Below, one piece after another: positions 28,750 to 36,914 of a stretch of DNA of 64,000 nt. The position numbers were made by a program, and so were the translations under genes. Position 1 is the stretch's first letter; each line of letters begins with the position of its first letter. The notes beneath the pieces are model-generated. The model was not told where the DNA came from and searched no databases. It saw nothing but the letters and a program-made list of their open reading frames with translations. Source of the stretch: Pseudoduganella dura (GTDB taxonomy: Bacteria > Pseudomonadota > Gammaproteobacteria > Burkholderiales > Burkholderiaceae_D); NCBI RefSeq assembly GCF_009727155.1, contig NZ_WNWM01000002.1, forward strand, positions 3,100,001 to 3,164,000, read 5' to 3'.

Positions 28750-29106
28750 CTAGATGGCCTGCGCCTGGCTGGAGAGGGCGGTGTGCGGCCACTGCGGCCG
28801 TTCGGGACGGCCGGGGCTATGGGAGGTCAATGCGGGGCTGGCCGGTGCATGGGCGGGCGCTGTGTCGTGCAGCGCCGGGATCACGGCGATGGCGGATGGA
28901 AAACTGATCGTGTGCACGAACACGCAGGCGGCACAGTGCGGATCGCTGGCGCCGCCATGTTCGTCGCCGGCGTCGAACACGGGCTGCGCTTCCACCGCAT
29001 GGTGGGTCACGCCTTGCGGCGTGGTCATGCAGCAGCGGTCCGCCATCGCCAGGGCAACCTGGAATGGATAGATCAGCAACAGCATGATGAGGATCCAGCG
29101 GCGCAT
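28750..29106 (-). CDS. czcI: CzcI-like small exported protein ahead of the czcCBA operon
   Basis: A 118-residue protein with a signal peptide MRRWILIMLLLIYPFQVALA, a form strongly reminiscent of CzcI. The mature part has CC (residues 25-26), several histidines (HH, HGG, HC) and the C-x-x-C element PHCAACVFVH, suitable for metal sensing. CzcI proteins lie at the head of czcICBA operons and influence their induction. It precedes the outer-membrane gene by 47 nt on the same strand. The start at 29106 is chosen for the signal peptide. Sequence conservation in this family is low, so the name is tentative. Confidence 0.65.
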   Translation of the reverse strand: MRRWILIMLLLIYPFQVALAMADRCCMTTPQGVTHHAVEAQPVFDAGDEHGGASDPHCAACVFVHTISFPSAIAVIPALHDTAPAHAPASPALTSHSPGRPERPQWPHTALSSQAQAI

Positions 29107-29123
29107 GGTTCGATTCGACGGAT

Positions 29124-29187
29124 GGTACCGGCCATGAGTGTCGGCTTCAGTACCAGCCATAAGTATCAGCTATAAGATCAGCTATGA
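29124..29187. repeat. 13-bp degenerate tandem repeat in a divergent promoter region
   Basis: Units at 29124, 29137 (12 bp), 29149, 29162 and 29175 follow AGTACCAGCCATA / AGTATCAGCTATA / AGATCAGCTATGA. They fill the short gap between the divergent czcI-like and DUF1993 genes, so they may contain operator sites or be neutral expansion. Confidence 0.65.
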
Positions 29188-29226
29188 TACCTGTCATCGC
29201 CTCGCCGGCAAACAGGAGCCTGTCGC

Positions 29227-29727
29227 ATGCTTGCGCCATCCCGCGTTTTCCTGCATTACCTGGACCGCCTGGACCACCTGTTGCAACGTGTCGCGGCCTT
29301 CGATCCGGCCGTGGCGGGCAACCGCCTGCATCCGGACATGGCACCGCTGCTGCAACAGGCCCGCACCGCCATCGGCTTCACGCTGCGCGTCAGTTGCCCG
29401 CTGGCGGGGCGCGACATCGTCTCGTTCCAGGGCGAAGACTTCACGCTGGACGGCGTGCGCGGCGAGCTGGCGCAGGCCGCCGCCTGGCTGGCCGCGTTGC
29501 CTGCCGATGCATTCGACGGCATGGCGGGAGTGCAGGTGGACACGGTGGCGGGTTTTGCCGGACTGCGCTTCGACGGGCCGGATTACTTTTTACTGTACGG
29601 CCTGCCCAATTTCTTCTTCCATTACGGCATGGCCTACGCGATTGCAAGGCAGGCCGGCGTGCCGGTCGGCAAAGCCGATTTCGACGGCTTTCACGCGTAC
29701 CCGGCGGGCTTTTCCTTTCCCGCATGA
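29227..29727 (+). CDS. DUF1993 family protein
   Basis: A 166-residue soluble protein. The start (FLHYLDRLDHLLQRVAAF), an internal RTAIGFTLRVSC block and the C-terminal NFFFHYGMAYAIARQAGVPVGKADFDGF match DUF1993, a four-helix-bundle family related in fold to DinB. No enzymatic role is established. AGGAG lies 11 nt before the ATG. The 3' end overlaps the convergent Lnt-like gene by 37 nt, so transcripts of the two genes are antisense at their ends. Confidence 0.8.
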   Translation: MLAPSRVFLHYLDRLDHLLQRVAAFDPAVAGNRLHPDMAPLLQQARTAIGFTLRVSCPLAGRDIVSFQGEDFTLDGVRGELAQAAAWLAALPADAFDGMAGVQVDTVAGFAGLRFDGPDYFLLYGLPNFFFHYGMAYAIARQAGVPVGKADFDGFHAYPAGFSFPA

Positions 29728-31127
29728 CGTAAGCCACGCCACTGCAACAGCATCAGCAGCGCGGCCCCGGTGCACAGCCAGCCGAACCAGTCGCCGGTGC
29801 GGGCGTACAGCGTGTCGACCCGCGCCGCCGGCACGGTTGCCAGCAGCGTTGCGCCGGGCAGCGGCGCCGAGCGGGTTTCGGCCGTCACGCGGCCATACGC
29901 ATCGGTCACGGTCAGCAGGCCGTCGCGCGCGGCGCGCACCATCGCGAAGCCGCTTTCCACGCCACGCAGCGCCGACAACCGCGCCGCATAACGCGCATCC
30001 AGGTTGAAATCCCAGGCCGGCACCAGCATCGCCTGCGCATGGCGCCGGCCATAGGCACGGCCCATGCCGGCGAAATGCATGTCCTTGCAGATCGCCAGGC
30101 CGTAGGCGGTGTCGCCGATGGGGCGCACGTCGTATCCCGTGCCGGGCAGGAATTCGCGCTCCGGCGGTGCCATGTGGTGTTTCACGTAGCTGGCGTCGCG
30201 CCTTCCATCGGGCCCGAACAGCCACGCCAGGTTGTGCTTGCGGCCGTTGTCGTCGGTGCCGATGCCGGCCACCAGCCATACGCGGTTGCGGGCCGCCAGC
30301 GAGCCCAGGCGCTGCGACAGCCGCGCGGCGGCATCCGGTGCCACGACCGCGATCTTTTCCGGCAGCACGACGATGCGGGCACCCTGCGCGGCCAGCGCGT
30401 TCACGTGGCGTTCGTACTGCGCCCAGATGCGCTCGACCTGCGCCTCCGGCACGCGCGGGCCGATGAAATCGTCGATCGCGGCCAGGCCGATGCGGTCGCC
30501 GGCGATGGGCGCCGGGGCGGGAATGCGGACGTAACCGAAGGCGAAGATGGCGGCAACGAGCGCCAGTGTGCAGCCGGCCGGCACCTTCATCGCCGACCAG
30601 CCGCGCACCGCTGCCAGTGCGATCACGGCGGGGACCAGCGCCACCGCGAACACCAGCCCGGCGACTCCGGTCAGCGAGACGACCTGCACGGCGGGCGCGA
30701 AGTCCGCCTGCGAATACGCCAGGCTGCCCCAGTTGCCGTCCGGGTGCAGGGTCGCCAGCAGCGTGTCGACCGCGCACCACAGCAGCGGGTAAGCCAGCAC
30801 GGACCATGCGGACGCGGTGCGCAGCATCACGTGCCGCGCCAGCAGGCTCACCAGCACCCACGCCAGCGCCAGCAGCACCGTCACCAGCGCGGCGACCGGT
30901 AGCGGCATCACCAGCGAAAAATAGGAAAACAGGCCGCCCGAAGCGATCAGCCCCGCCAGCAGCGCGAGTCCGCGTGCCGCTCCGGTGCTGCTGCGAAGTG
31001 CGGCGATCAATACGGGCGCGGGTGCGATCCACGCCAGCCACCACACCGGTTCGAGGCCGAAGGCAAGGCGCATGGCGATGCCGCCCGCGACCGCCAGCGC
31101 CACGCTGGTGATGAGCCGGCGCTTCAT
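29691..31127 (-). CDS. Apolipoprotein N-acyltransferase-like membrane nitrilase
   Basis: A 478-residue protein with about six N-terminal transmembrane helices (residues 1-200) and a C-terminal carbon-nitrogen hydrolase domain. The triad can be placed: Glu in VVLPEKIAV, Lys in YVKHHMAPPE and Cys in LAICKDMHF. This is the architecture of Lnt, which N-acylates lipoproteins in the inner membrane. The sequence around it is divergent and the gene sits with a regulator, not with ybeX or corC as usual for the housekeeping copy, so it may be an accessory paralogue. Its start overlaps the regulator's stop by 4 nt (ATGA), indicating translational coupling. Confidence 0.72.
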   Translation of the reverse strand: MKRRLITSVALAVAGGIAMRLAFGLEPVWWLAWIAPAPVLIAALRSSTGAARGLALLAGLIASGGLFSYFSLVMPLPVAALVTVLLALAWVLVSLLARHVMLRTASAWSVLAYPLLWCAVDTLLATLHPDGNWGSLAYSQADFAPAVQVVSLTGVAGLVFAVALVPAVIALAAVRGWSAMKVPAGCTLALVAAIFAFGYVRIPAPAPIAGDRIGLAAIDDFIGPRVPEAQVERIWAQYERHVNALAAQGARIVVLPEKIAVVAPDAAARLSQRLGSLAARNRVWLVAGIGTDDNGRKHNLAWLFGPDGRRDASYVKHHMAPPEREFLPGTGYDVRPIGDTAYGLAICKDMHFAGMGRAYGRRHAQAMLVPAWDFNLDARYAARLSALRGVESGFAMVRAARDGLLTVTDAYGRVTAETRSAPLPGATLLATVPAARVDTLYARTGDWFGWLCTGAALLMLLQWRGLRHAGKEKPAGYA

Positions 31128-31951
31128 CGGGCCGCCACCGGGATCCAGATTTCCACGCCGCCTTCGCCGGTGGCCACGTCGAAGCGTCCGTCATAGCGTT
31201 CGAAGTCCGGGCCGCCCAGCGCGCGCAGGCCCGAAGCCGGCAGCCAGCGGTCGTAGATCGCGCGCCACGTCATGCGGATCGCCGCGATGTGGCCGGGGTG
31301 GAAGAAGACGGCGTAGTGCCGCGCCGGGATCGCCAGCGCCACGAGCCCGGCAGGCGCCCTGCCGGCGATCTCGATGCCGCACAGGTAATCGAATGCGCCG
31401 CCGTCCGCTTCGATGCACACGCCGTATTCGTTCGATCCGACCAGGCAGGCGGGCACCGGGTGGCCGGCCAGCCGCTGCCATTGCGCGGGAATGCCGGCGG
31501 CGGTTTCGTGGCTGTAGCGTTCGCGCAGGCCGGCCACGGTCAATGCGGGCCGTTCGACCAGCCGGGGAGCCGCGAGGACGAGGTCGCCGCCGTGGTCGAG
31601 CCGCAGCGCCCGCACCAGGTCCAGCCCTTCGCAATGGCCCCGGGCGCGCAGCGCTTCCGGCGTGAGGCCGAACTGTTCGCGAAATGCCCGTGTAAATGCT
31701 TCATGGGAGCCATAGCCGGCGTCGAGGGCGACCGCGAGGATGTCGGGCGCGCCATCGGCCAGCGCCAGCGCGGCTTGCGTGATGCGCCTTGCACGCAGGT
31801 AGCGCATCAGCGTGCGGCCCGTGGCCAGGCCGAACGCGCGCGTCAGGTGGAAGCGCGACGCCTCGCAGGCGGCCGCCACGTCATCGAGCGACAGGTCGGC
31901 ACGGGCGGAATTGTTTTCGATATACCACAGCGCTTTGGCAACGATGCTCAC
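31124..31951 (-). CDS. AraC-family regulator with GyrI-like effector domain
   Basis: A protein of about 275 residues. Two helix-turn-helix motifs form an N-terminal AraC domain (LSLDDVAAACEASRFHLTRAFG and DILAVALDAGYGSHEAFTRAF). A SOUL/GyrI-type ligand-binding domain follows, as in Rob and BmrR relatives, ending VEIWIPV. GTG 31951 is favoured because GGAG lies 5 nt ahead; ATG 31966 is in frame but lacks a ribosome site. It is upstream of and translationally coupled to the Lnt-like gene, an unusual pairing. It likely senses a small hydrophobic ligand. Confidence 0.8.
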   Translation of the reverse strand: MSIVAKALWYIENNSARADLSLDDVAAACEASRFHLTRAFGLATGRTLMRYLRARRITQAALALADGAPDILAVALDAGYGSHEAFTRAFREQFGLTPEALRARGHCEGLDLVRALRLDHGGDLVLAAPRLVERPALTVAGLRERYSHETAAGIPAQWQRLAGHPVPACLVGSNEYGVCIEADGGAFDYLCGIEIAGRAPAGLVALAIPARHYAVFFHPGHIAAIRMTWRAIYDRWLPASGLRALGGPDFERYDGRFDVATGEGGVEIWIPVAAR

Positions 31952-32027
31952 GGCGGCTCCATGCATTCATTGAGCGCACTCTAGCATTCCCCGCCAGGGC
32001 GGACTTGACCGGAATTGCGGTGACCGG

Positions 32028-32399
32028 TCAGGGCATGCGCGCGAACGCGAGGAACAGCCAGGCCACGGTGATGACGACCATGCCCGTCACGGTCACGCAC
32101 GACCAGGTGAAGAACCAGGCCGACAGCAGCGTGGCCTGCACCACCTTCTCGAACAGGATGCCAAGGCCGAAGTCGCACACGGCCAGCACCGACCAGCGCC
32201 GCAGGTAGACGGGCAGGTAGCGGCTCATGCGCTGGTTGTGCTGGCGTGCCGCATGCCGCTCGAACAGGTCGCGCGCGGCGTTCACATCGCGGAACAGCCA
32301 GTCGAAGAACAGGAAACGGTACAGCAGCTGGCCGAACGACAGCTCCGGGTTCTGCTCGGGTTCGGGCGGGGCTGGCAGTGGCTGGGGCTCGCTCGTCAT
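32028..32399 (-). CDS. Hypothetical small membrane protein
   Basis: A 123-residue protein of no family I recognise. The N-terminus is proline- and glutamate-rich (PQPLPAPPEPEQNPE). A conserved-looking aromatic segment LLYRFLFFDWLFRDV follows, then a charged region with RHAARQHNQRM. Two hydrophobic helices at about residues 70-115 end in a short tail. It is probably an inner-membrane protein with a cytoplasmic N-terminus. It is flanked by two regulators on the same strand but with gaps, so it is likely monocistronic. Confidence 0.6.
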   Translation of the reverse strand: MTSEPQPLPAPPEPEQNPELSFGQLLYRFLFFDWLFRDVNAARDLFERHAARQHNQRMSRYLPVYLRRWSVLAVCDFGLGILFEKVVQATLLSAWFFTWSCVTVTGMVVITVAWLFLAFARMP

Positions 32400-32530
32400 G
32401 ATCGGCGATCAGGATGGTTGAGAAGTGACCGGGGAAAAGATGAAAACACGCACGGCTGGGCGCATGGACGATACTAAGTCGAATTCGTCCGCAACACCAA
32501 TTGCCGCGTCAATCGTGCTCGCGGTGGGTG

Positions 32531-32578
32531 GGTGGAAGAGCGGGTGAAAGAGCGGGTGGATGAGCGGCTGGATGCGGG
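32531..32578 (-). repeat. 12-bp tandem repeat after the AraC-family gene
   Basis: Four 12-bp units (32531, 32543, 32555, 32567) with GGTGGAAGAGCG-like sequence on the + strand lie 13 nt beyond the minus-strand regulator's stop codon at 32591-32593. Confidence 0.6.
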
Positions 32579-32590
32579 CTGGACCGTACG

Positions 32591-33478
32591 CTATGCCGGC
32601 TGCAGGCGCTCCCGTGCCGCCCGGGTATCGCGCACCGGCGTGGTGCCGAACAGCCGGCCATATTCGCGGGTGAACTGGGGCACGCTTTCATATCCCACCG
32701 TAAAAGCCGCGGTGCTGGCGGAGGCGCCTTCGCCCAGCATCAGCCGGCGTGCCTCGATCAGCCGCAGCTGCTTCTGGAATTGCAGCGGAGACAGCGATGT
32801 CAGCGCCCGAAAATGCTGGTGGAACGACGAGGGGCTCATGCCCGCTATTTCCGCCAGGCGTTCCACGGGCAATGCACGGGCGAAATCCGTGCGCAGCAGT
32901 GCCACGGCGCGCGCTACCCGCTGTGCCGGCCCGTTCGGCCAGCCGAGCCGCCGCAGCGCCGGCCCGTGCCGCCCTGCGAGCAGCCAGTAATGCAGCTCGC
33001 GTACCAGCTGGGCGTGCAGTACCGGCACGGCGTCGGGGCGGTCGAGCAGGTGGAGCAGCCGCCGCGCGGTATCGGCCACTTCCGTATCGGTGGTATCCAC
33101 GCGCACCGGCACGTGCGCGTCATCCGGCGCGGCGCCCATCTGCACCCCCAGCTCGGCGATGACGGCCTGATCGAGTTCCAGCACGAGCGACAGGTAGGGC
33201 GCGGCCAGGCTGGCAGCGGTGATCTGGCTGACGATCGGCACGTCCGCGGTGATCAGCAGCGATTCGCCGGCACTGAAATCCACCGAGGTGGTGCCCATCG
33301 TTACGTTCTTGGCGCCCTGCACCACAAGGCAGACGATCGGCTTCGAAATCGCATGCTGCAAGCCGCTGGGCGCGAATGCGCGCACGGCCAGCAGGCCGGG
33401 AATGGCGGAGCGGGCCAGTCCGCTGGCATCGGCATGGGAGTCGGCATGGCGGCGTACCGCGTCGAGCAGGGTATCCAT
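32591..33478 (-). CDS. AraC-family transcriptional regulator with AraC N-terminal domain
   Basis: A 295-residue regulator. The N-terminal half (ISKPIVCLVVQGAKNVTMGTTSVDFSAGESLLIT) is the cupin-like AraC_N domain. The C-terminal half has the paired helix-turn-helix region (LPVERLAEIAGMSPSSFHQHFRALT and AAFTVGYESVPQFTREYGRLFG). It lies divergent to an SDR gene with a 138-nt shared promoter region, the common arrangement in which such regulators control a neighbouring oxidoreductase. Inducer unknown. Confidence 0.85.
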   Translation of the reverse strand: MDTLLDAVRRHADSHADASGLARSAIPGLLAVRAFAPSGLQHAISKPIVCLVVQGAKNVTMGTTSVDFSAGESLLITADVPIVSQITAASLAAPYLSLVLELDQAVIAELGVQMGAAPDDAHVPVRVDTTDTEVADTARRLLHLLDRPDAVPVLHAQLVRELHYWLLAGRHGPALRRLGWPNGPAQRVARAVALLRTDFARALPVERLAEIAGMSPSSFHQHFRALTSLSPLQFQKQLRLIEARRLMLGEGASASTAAFTVGYESVPQFTREYGRLFGTTPVRDTRAARERLQPA

Positions 33479-33616
33479 GGCATCAGCGTAACCCGAAAAC
33501 GGCAGGGCGGCGTGGAATTGGAGGATCAGGCAAAAAAACCGTTCCTTCGTGAAATTGCGCTGGCACGCGCGGGACCATCATGGCGGCTCCCAACCACGCA
33601 TCGTCAAGGAGCCAGC

Positions 33617-34372
33617 ATGACCACGATTACCCTCATTACCGGCGCCAGCCGCGGCCTGGGCCGCAATACGGCACTCAGCATCGCCCGGGCCGGCGGCGAC
33701 GTCATCATCACGTACCAGAGCCGTGCCGAGGATGCGCAGGCCGTTGTCGCCGAGATCGCGGCACTGGGCCGCAAGGCCGTGGCGTTCCAGCTGGACAGCG
33801 GCAATATCGGCAGCTTTGCCTCGTTCGTGCAACAGTTACGCGGCACGCTGCGCGAAACGTGGGGCCGCGACAGGTTCGACCATCTCGTCAACAATGCCGG
33901 CCACGGCGAACACGCGGCGCTGACGGACACCACCGAGGCCCAGTTCGACCGGCTGGTGGACGTGCATTTCAAGGGCGTGTTCTTCCTGACGGCGGCGCTG
34001 CTGCCGCTGCTGGCCGATGGCGGCCGCATCGTCAACCTGTCGTCCGGACTGACGCGGCTCACCATTCCAGGGTATGCCGCCTATGCGGCAATGAAGGGCG
34101 CCGTGGAAGTGATGACGCGCTACATGGCAAAGGAATTCGGCGCGCGCGGCATCGCTGTCAACACGGTGGCGCCGGGCGCCATCGAAACGGATTTCGGCGG
34201 CGGCGCCGTGCGCGACAATCCGGACCTGAACCGGATGCTGGCGCAAATGACCGCGCTGGGCCGCGTGGGCGTGGCCGACGACATCGGCCCGATGATCGCC
34301 GGCCTGCTGGCACCGGGCAACCGCTGGGTGACGGGCCAGCGGATCGAGGTTTCGGGGGGCCAGGCCCTCTGA
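33617..34372 (+). CDS. Short-chain dehydrogenase/reductase
   Basis: A 251-residue NAD(P)-dependent oxidoreductase with a Rossmann fold. The cofactor loop TGASRGLGRNTA is at residues 8-19, NNAGHGEH in the middle, catalytic Ser in VNLSSGL and the Y-x-x-x-K pair in YAAYAAMKGAV. ATG 33617 follows AAGGAGCCAGC. It is divergent to the AraC-family gene, which probably regulates it. The last codons and stop are the first unit of a 22-bp repeat that fills the space to the next gene. Substrate unknown. Confidence 0.88.
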   Translation: MTTITLITGASRGLGRNTALSIARAGGDVIITYQSRAEDAQAVVAEIAALGRKAVAFQLDSGNIGSFASFVQQLRGTLRETWGRDRFDHLVNNAGHGEHAALTDTTEAQFDRLVDVHFKGVFFLTAALLPLLADGGRIVNLSSGLTRLTIPGYAAYAAMKGAVEVMTRYMAKEFGARGIAVNTVAPGAIETDFGGGAVRDNPDLNRMLAQMTALGRVGVADDIGPMIAGLLAPGNRWVTGQRIEVSGGQAL

Positions 34373-34423
34373 TCCGGGCGGCCAGGCTCTCCGATCCGGG
34401 CGGCCAGGCTCTCCGATCCGAGC
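34358..34423 (+). repeat. Three-unit 22-bp tandem repeat that includes the SDR stop codon
   Basis: Units 34358-34379, 34380-34401 and 34402-34423 differ at only a few positions. Unit 1 contains the SDR's TGA (CTCTGA), while units 2 and 3 read CTCCGA. The array ends 3 nt before the stop codon of the convergent siderophore receptor, so it forms the whole intergenic region. Confidence 0.85.
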
Positions 34424-34426
34424 GGC

Positions 34427-36673
34427 TTACAGGCTGGCGCGCAGCGACAGCGTGACGTTGCGCGGATCGCCGTAGTAGTAGCTGATGCCGGTCGGCGCGA
34501 ACTTCTTGTAATACACCTTGTCGAACAGGTTCTCGACGTTCAGCTGCAGCGCGTAGCGGTCGCTGAACCGGTAGTTCGCCATCGCGTTGAAGATCGAATA
34601 GCCGCCCTGGCGCACCGTCAGGCCGCCGGCGGTCACGTAGGTATCGTTCTGCGTGCGCACGCCACCGCCCAGCGTCAGGCCCTGCAGCGCGCCGTCGAAG
34701 CGGTAGCTGGAGAACACGTTGACCTTGTGGCGCGGATCGATCGTGCGCAGCGGCAGGCCCGTGTTGGCGCTGCTGGTATCGGTGATGTATTTCGTACGCG
34801 TGTTGGTATAGCCGGCCTGCACCTGCCAGCCCGGCAGGATCTCGCCGGCCAGTTCCAGTTCCCAGCCCCTGCTCTGCGTTTTTCCGCCGGCCACGCGGCA
34901 AAAGCCGGTGGTGTAGTACGGCGCGCACGGATTGGCCGACGTGGGGTCCTCGACCGCCTTGCCCTCGTTGGTGATGTGGAAGATGCCGGCCGAGGCCGTC
35001 AGTTTGCCGCCGAAGAAATCGCCCTTCACGCCCGCTTCGTAGTCCTCGCCGCGGATCGGCTGCAGGATGTTGCCGTTGACATCCTTCACGTTCTGCGGCG
35101 TGAAGATTTCCGTGTAGCTCAGGTAGGCGTTCAGGTTACGGTTGAAGTCGTATACCAGGCCGGCGAACGGCGTGGCCTCGCGCTCGATCCTGTAGTTGCT
35201 GGCCGGCGTGCGCGGCACCTCGTATTCCCACCACGACAGGCGGCCGCCGACGAGCAGCGTCAGCGGATCGGCGACCGACAGCCGCGCCGTGCCGAACACG
35301 CCCTTCTGGCGCGTGTAGTTCGGGTTGGCGCTGCCCGGGGTCGCCACATCGCGCTCGGCATAGGTGCCGTACGGGTCGAAGGTGCGGATATCCACGACCT
35401 GCGGGTACAGGCTGCCCTGGCCCCAGCTGTCGATCGATTCGGTGCGCAGCGCCTCGCCGCCCACGATCAGCTCGTGCTTGCGGCCGAACAGCGTGAACGG
35501 GCCGCTGGCCACCGCGTTGACGACCTTCTGCGTGCTCTCGGCGCCGGTGTACTGGGCCGAGGCCACGCTCATCAGGTAAGGATTGGTGGTGCCGGCCACC
35601 CGCGTGAAATACGATTGCTTGAAGCCGCCGTTCTTCAGCGCCAGGTGCACCCAGGCGGCGCCGACCCTGGCCGTCCAGCCGTTGTCGAAGCGGTGCTCGA
35701 TCTCGGCGAACGCTTCGTCGTTGTAGCGGTTCCAGCGGTTCCAGTCCACGCCCAGGTAGGTGTCGCGCGGCAGGTACAGCGGCGAACCGTCGAGGTTGCC
35801 GGGCATGCCGCCCCAGGCGCCGGTGGCGTCCAGGTCGGTGTGCTGCAGGCTGGCGGTCAGCGTGGTCTTCGGCGCGAGGTCGTATTCCACCACGCCGTAC
35901 AGCACTTCGCGTTTTTCCTGCTTGGCCTTCTGGAAGAATTCCTTCTCGTCCGCCACCACCACGGCACGTGCGCGCAGCGTGCCCGATGCGTTGAGCGCGC
36001 CGGAAACGTCGCCTTCCACGCGGTGGCGGTCCCAGCGGCCGACAGTCGCCACCGCGGATGCCTGGAATTCCCGCGTCGGCCGCTTGCGCACCATGTTCAC
36101 CGTGGCCGACGGGTTGCCCGAACCGCGCAGCATGCCCGAGGCGCCGCGCAGCACTTCCACGCGGTCCAGCACGGCCGTATCGGGCTGCACGAAGGCCGAG
36201 CCGCTCTGGCTGAACGTGATCCCGTCGACCTGCAGCGCATCGATCTGGTAGCCGCGCGAGTGGTACGTGACGCGTTCGCTGTCGGTGTAGTCGACCGACA
36301 CGCCCGGCGTGTTCTGCAGCACGTCGTGCAGGTCGAGGAAATTGCGGTCGTCCAGCAGCTGGCGGGTGATCACGGTGACCGGCTGCGGGATGTCGCGCAC
36401 CGTCTCGAAACCTTTCATCACGCTGGCCTTGCGGCTGGCCAGCGAACCGGTGTTTTCGGTGTTGTTGTCCATCGTGCCCGTCACGGTCACCGTTTGCAGC
36501 GTGGTTTCCGCCTCCGCCGGCGGCGCCGCGGGCGCCACTTCCTCCGCCGCATGCAGCGCCAGCGGGTAAGCCAGCGACAGGCTTGCGCACAGCAGGGTCA
36601 GCCCGGTGCCGCGCCTCCCGGATTGCTGGCGGAACGGGTGCGGGGCGGGGCTTGCTGCGCGATCGGGAAACAT
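34427..36673 (-). CDS. TonB-dependent siderophore receptor (FhuE/FpvA-like)
   Basis: A 748-residue outer-membrane receptor. A signal peptide of about 40 residues is followed by a TonB-box-like QTVTVTG and the plug domain with VRDIPQPVTVITRQLLDDRNFLDLHDVLQ and NTPGVSVDYTDSERVTYHSRGYQIDALQVDG, typical of ferric-siderophore receptors. The 22-strand barrel ends NVTLSLRASL with a modified terminal residue. AGGAG precedes the ATG. A Fur-box-like sequence 60 nt upstream implies iron repression. The siderophore cannot be named; no biosynthesis genes are nearby, so it may take up xenosiderophores. Confidence 0.88.
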   Translation of the reverse strand: MFPDRAASPAPHPFRQQSGRRGTGLTLLCASLSLAYPLALHAAEEVAPAAPPAEAETTLQTVTVTGTMDNNTENTGSLASRKASVMKGFETVRDIPQPVTVITRQLLDDRNFLDLHDVLQNTPGVSVDYTDSERVTYHSRGYQIDALQVDGITFSQSGSAFVQPDTAVLDRVEVLRGASGMLRGSGNPSATVNMVRKRPTREFQASAVATVGRWDRHRVEGDVSGALNASGTLRARAVVVADEKEFFQKAKQEKREVLYGVVEYDLAPKTTLTASLQHTDLDATGAWGGMPGNLDGSPLYLPRDTYLGVDWNRWNRYNDEAFAEIEHRFDNGWTARVGAAWVHLALKNGGFKQSYFTRVAGTTNPYLMSVASAQYTGAESTQKVVNAVASGPFTLFGRKHELIVGGEALRTESIDSWGQGSLYPQVVDIRTFDPYGTYAERDVATPGSANPNYTRQKGVFGTARLSVADPLTLLVGGRLSWWEYEVPRTPASNYRIEREATPFAGLVYDFNRNLNAYLSYTEIFTPQNVKDVNGNILQPIRGEDYEAGVKGDFFGGKLTASAGIFHITNEGKAVEDPTSANPCAPYYTTGFCRVAGGKTQSRGWELELAGEILPGWQVQAGYTNTRTKYITDTSSANTGLPLRTIDPRHKVNVFSSYRFDGALQGLTLGGGVRTQNDTYVTAGGLTVRQGGYSIFNAMANYRFSDRYALQLNVENLFDKVYYKKFAPTGISYYYGDPRNVTLSLRASL

Positions 36674-36702
36674 GACAACTCCTGTGCTGGGGGCGGAAAG
36701 AC

Positions 36703-36753
36703 GAATGAAATGCGAATGAAATGCGAATGGGAATGAGAATCAATCTCAATGAT
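36703..36753 (-). promoter_or_regulatory. Fur box with adjacent 11-bp repeats upstream of the siderophore receptor
   Basis: The core ATGAGAATCAATCTCAAT (36733-36750) is a near-palindrome (TGAGA/TCTCA) matching the GATAATGATAATCATTATC type of Fur site. Next to it, GAATGAAATGC is tandemly repeated at 36703 and 36714, with a third degenerate copy at 36725 running into the box. These lie in the region expected to hold the receptor promoter. Confidence 0.7.
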
Positions 36754-36914
36754 AGCGTGGAAGCTGCCGGCCTGTCGATGCCCCTTTCCGGGGATTGCCT
36801 GTTTCCTTCCGCGCAGTGTGCGGCGCCGGCACGCGCGCATTGCCACCACTCCACTGCCCTGCTACTGTTCGATGCCCGTGCCTGGCGACGACGAACGCAT
36901 GACCACATGACCCG

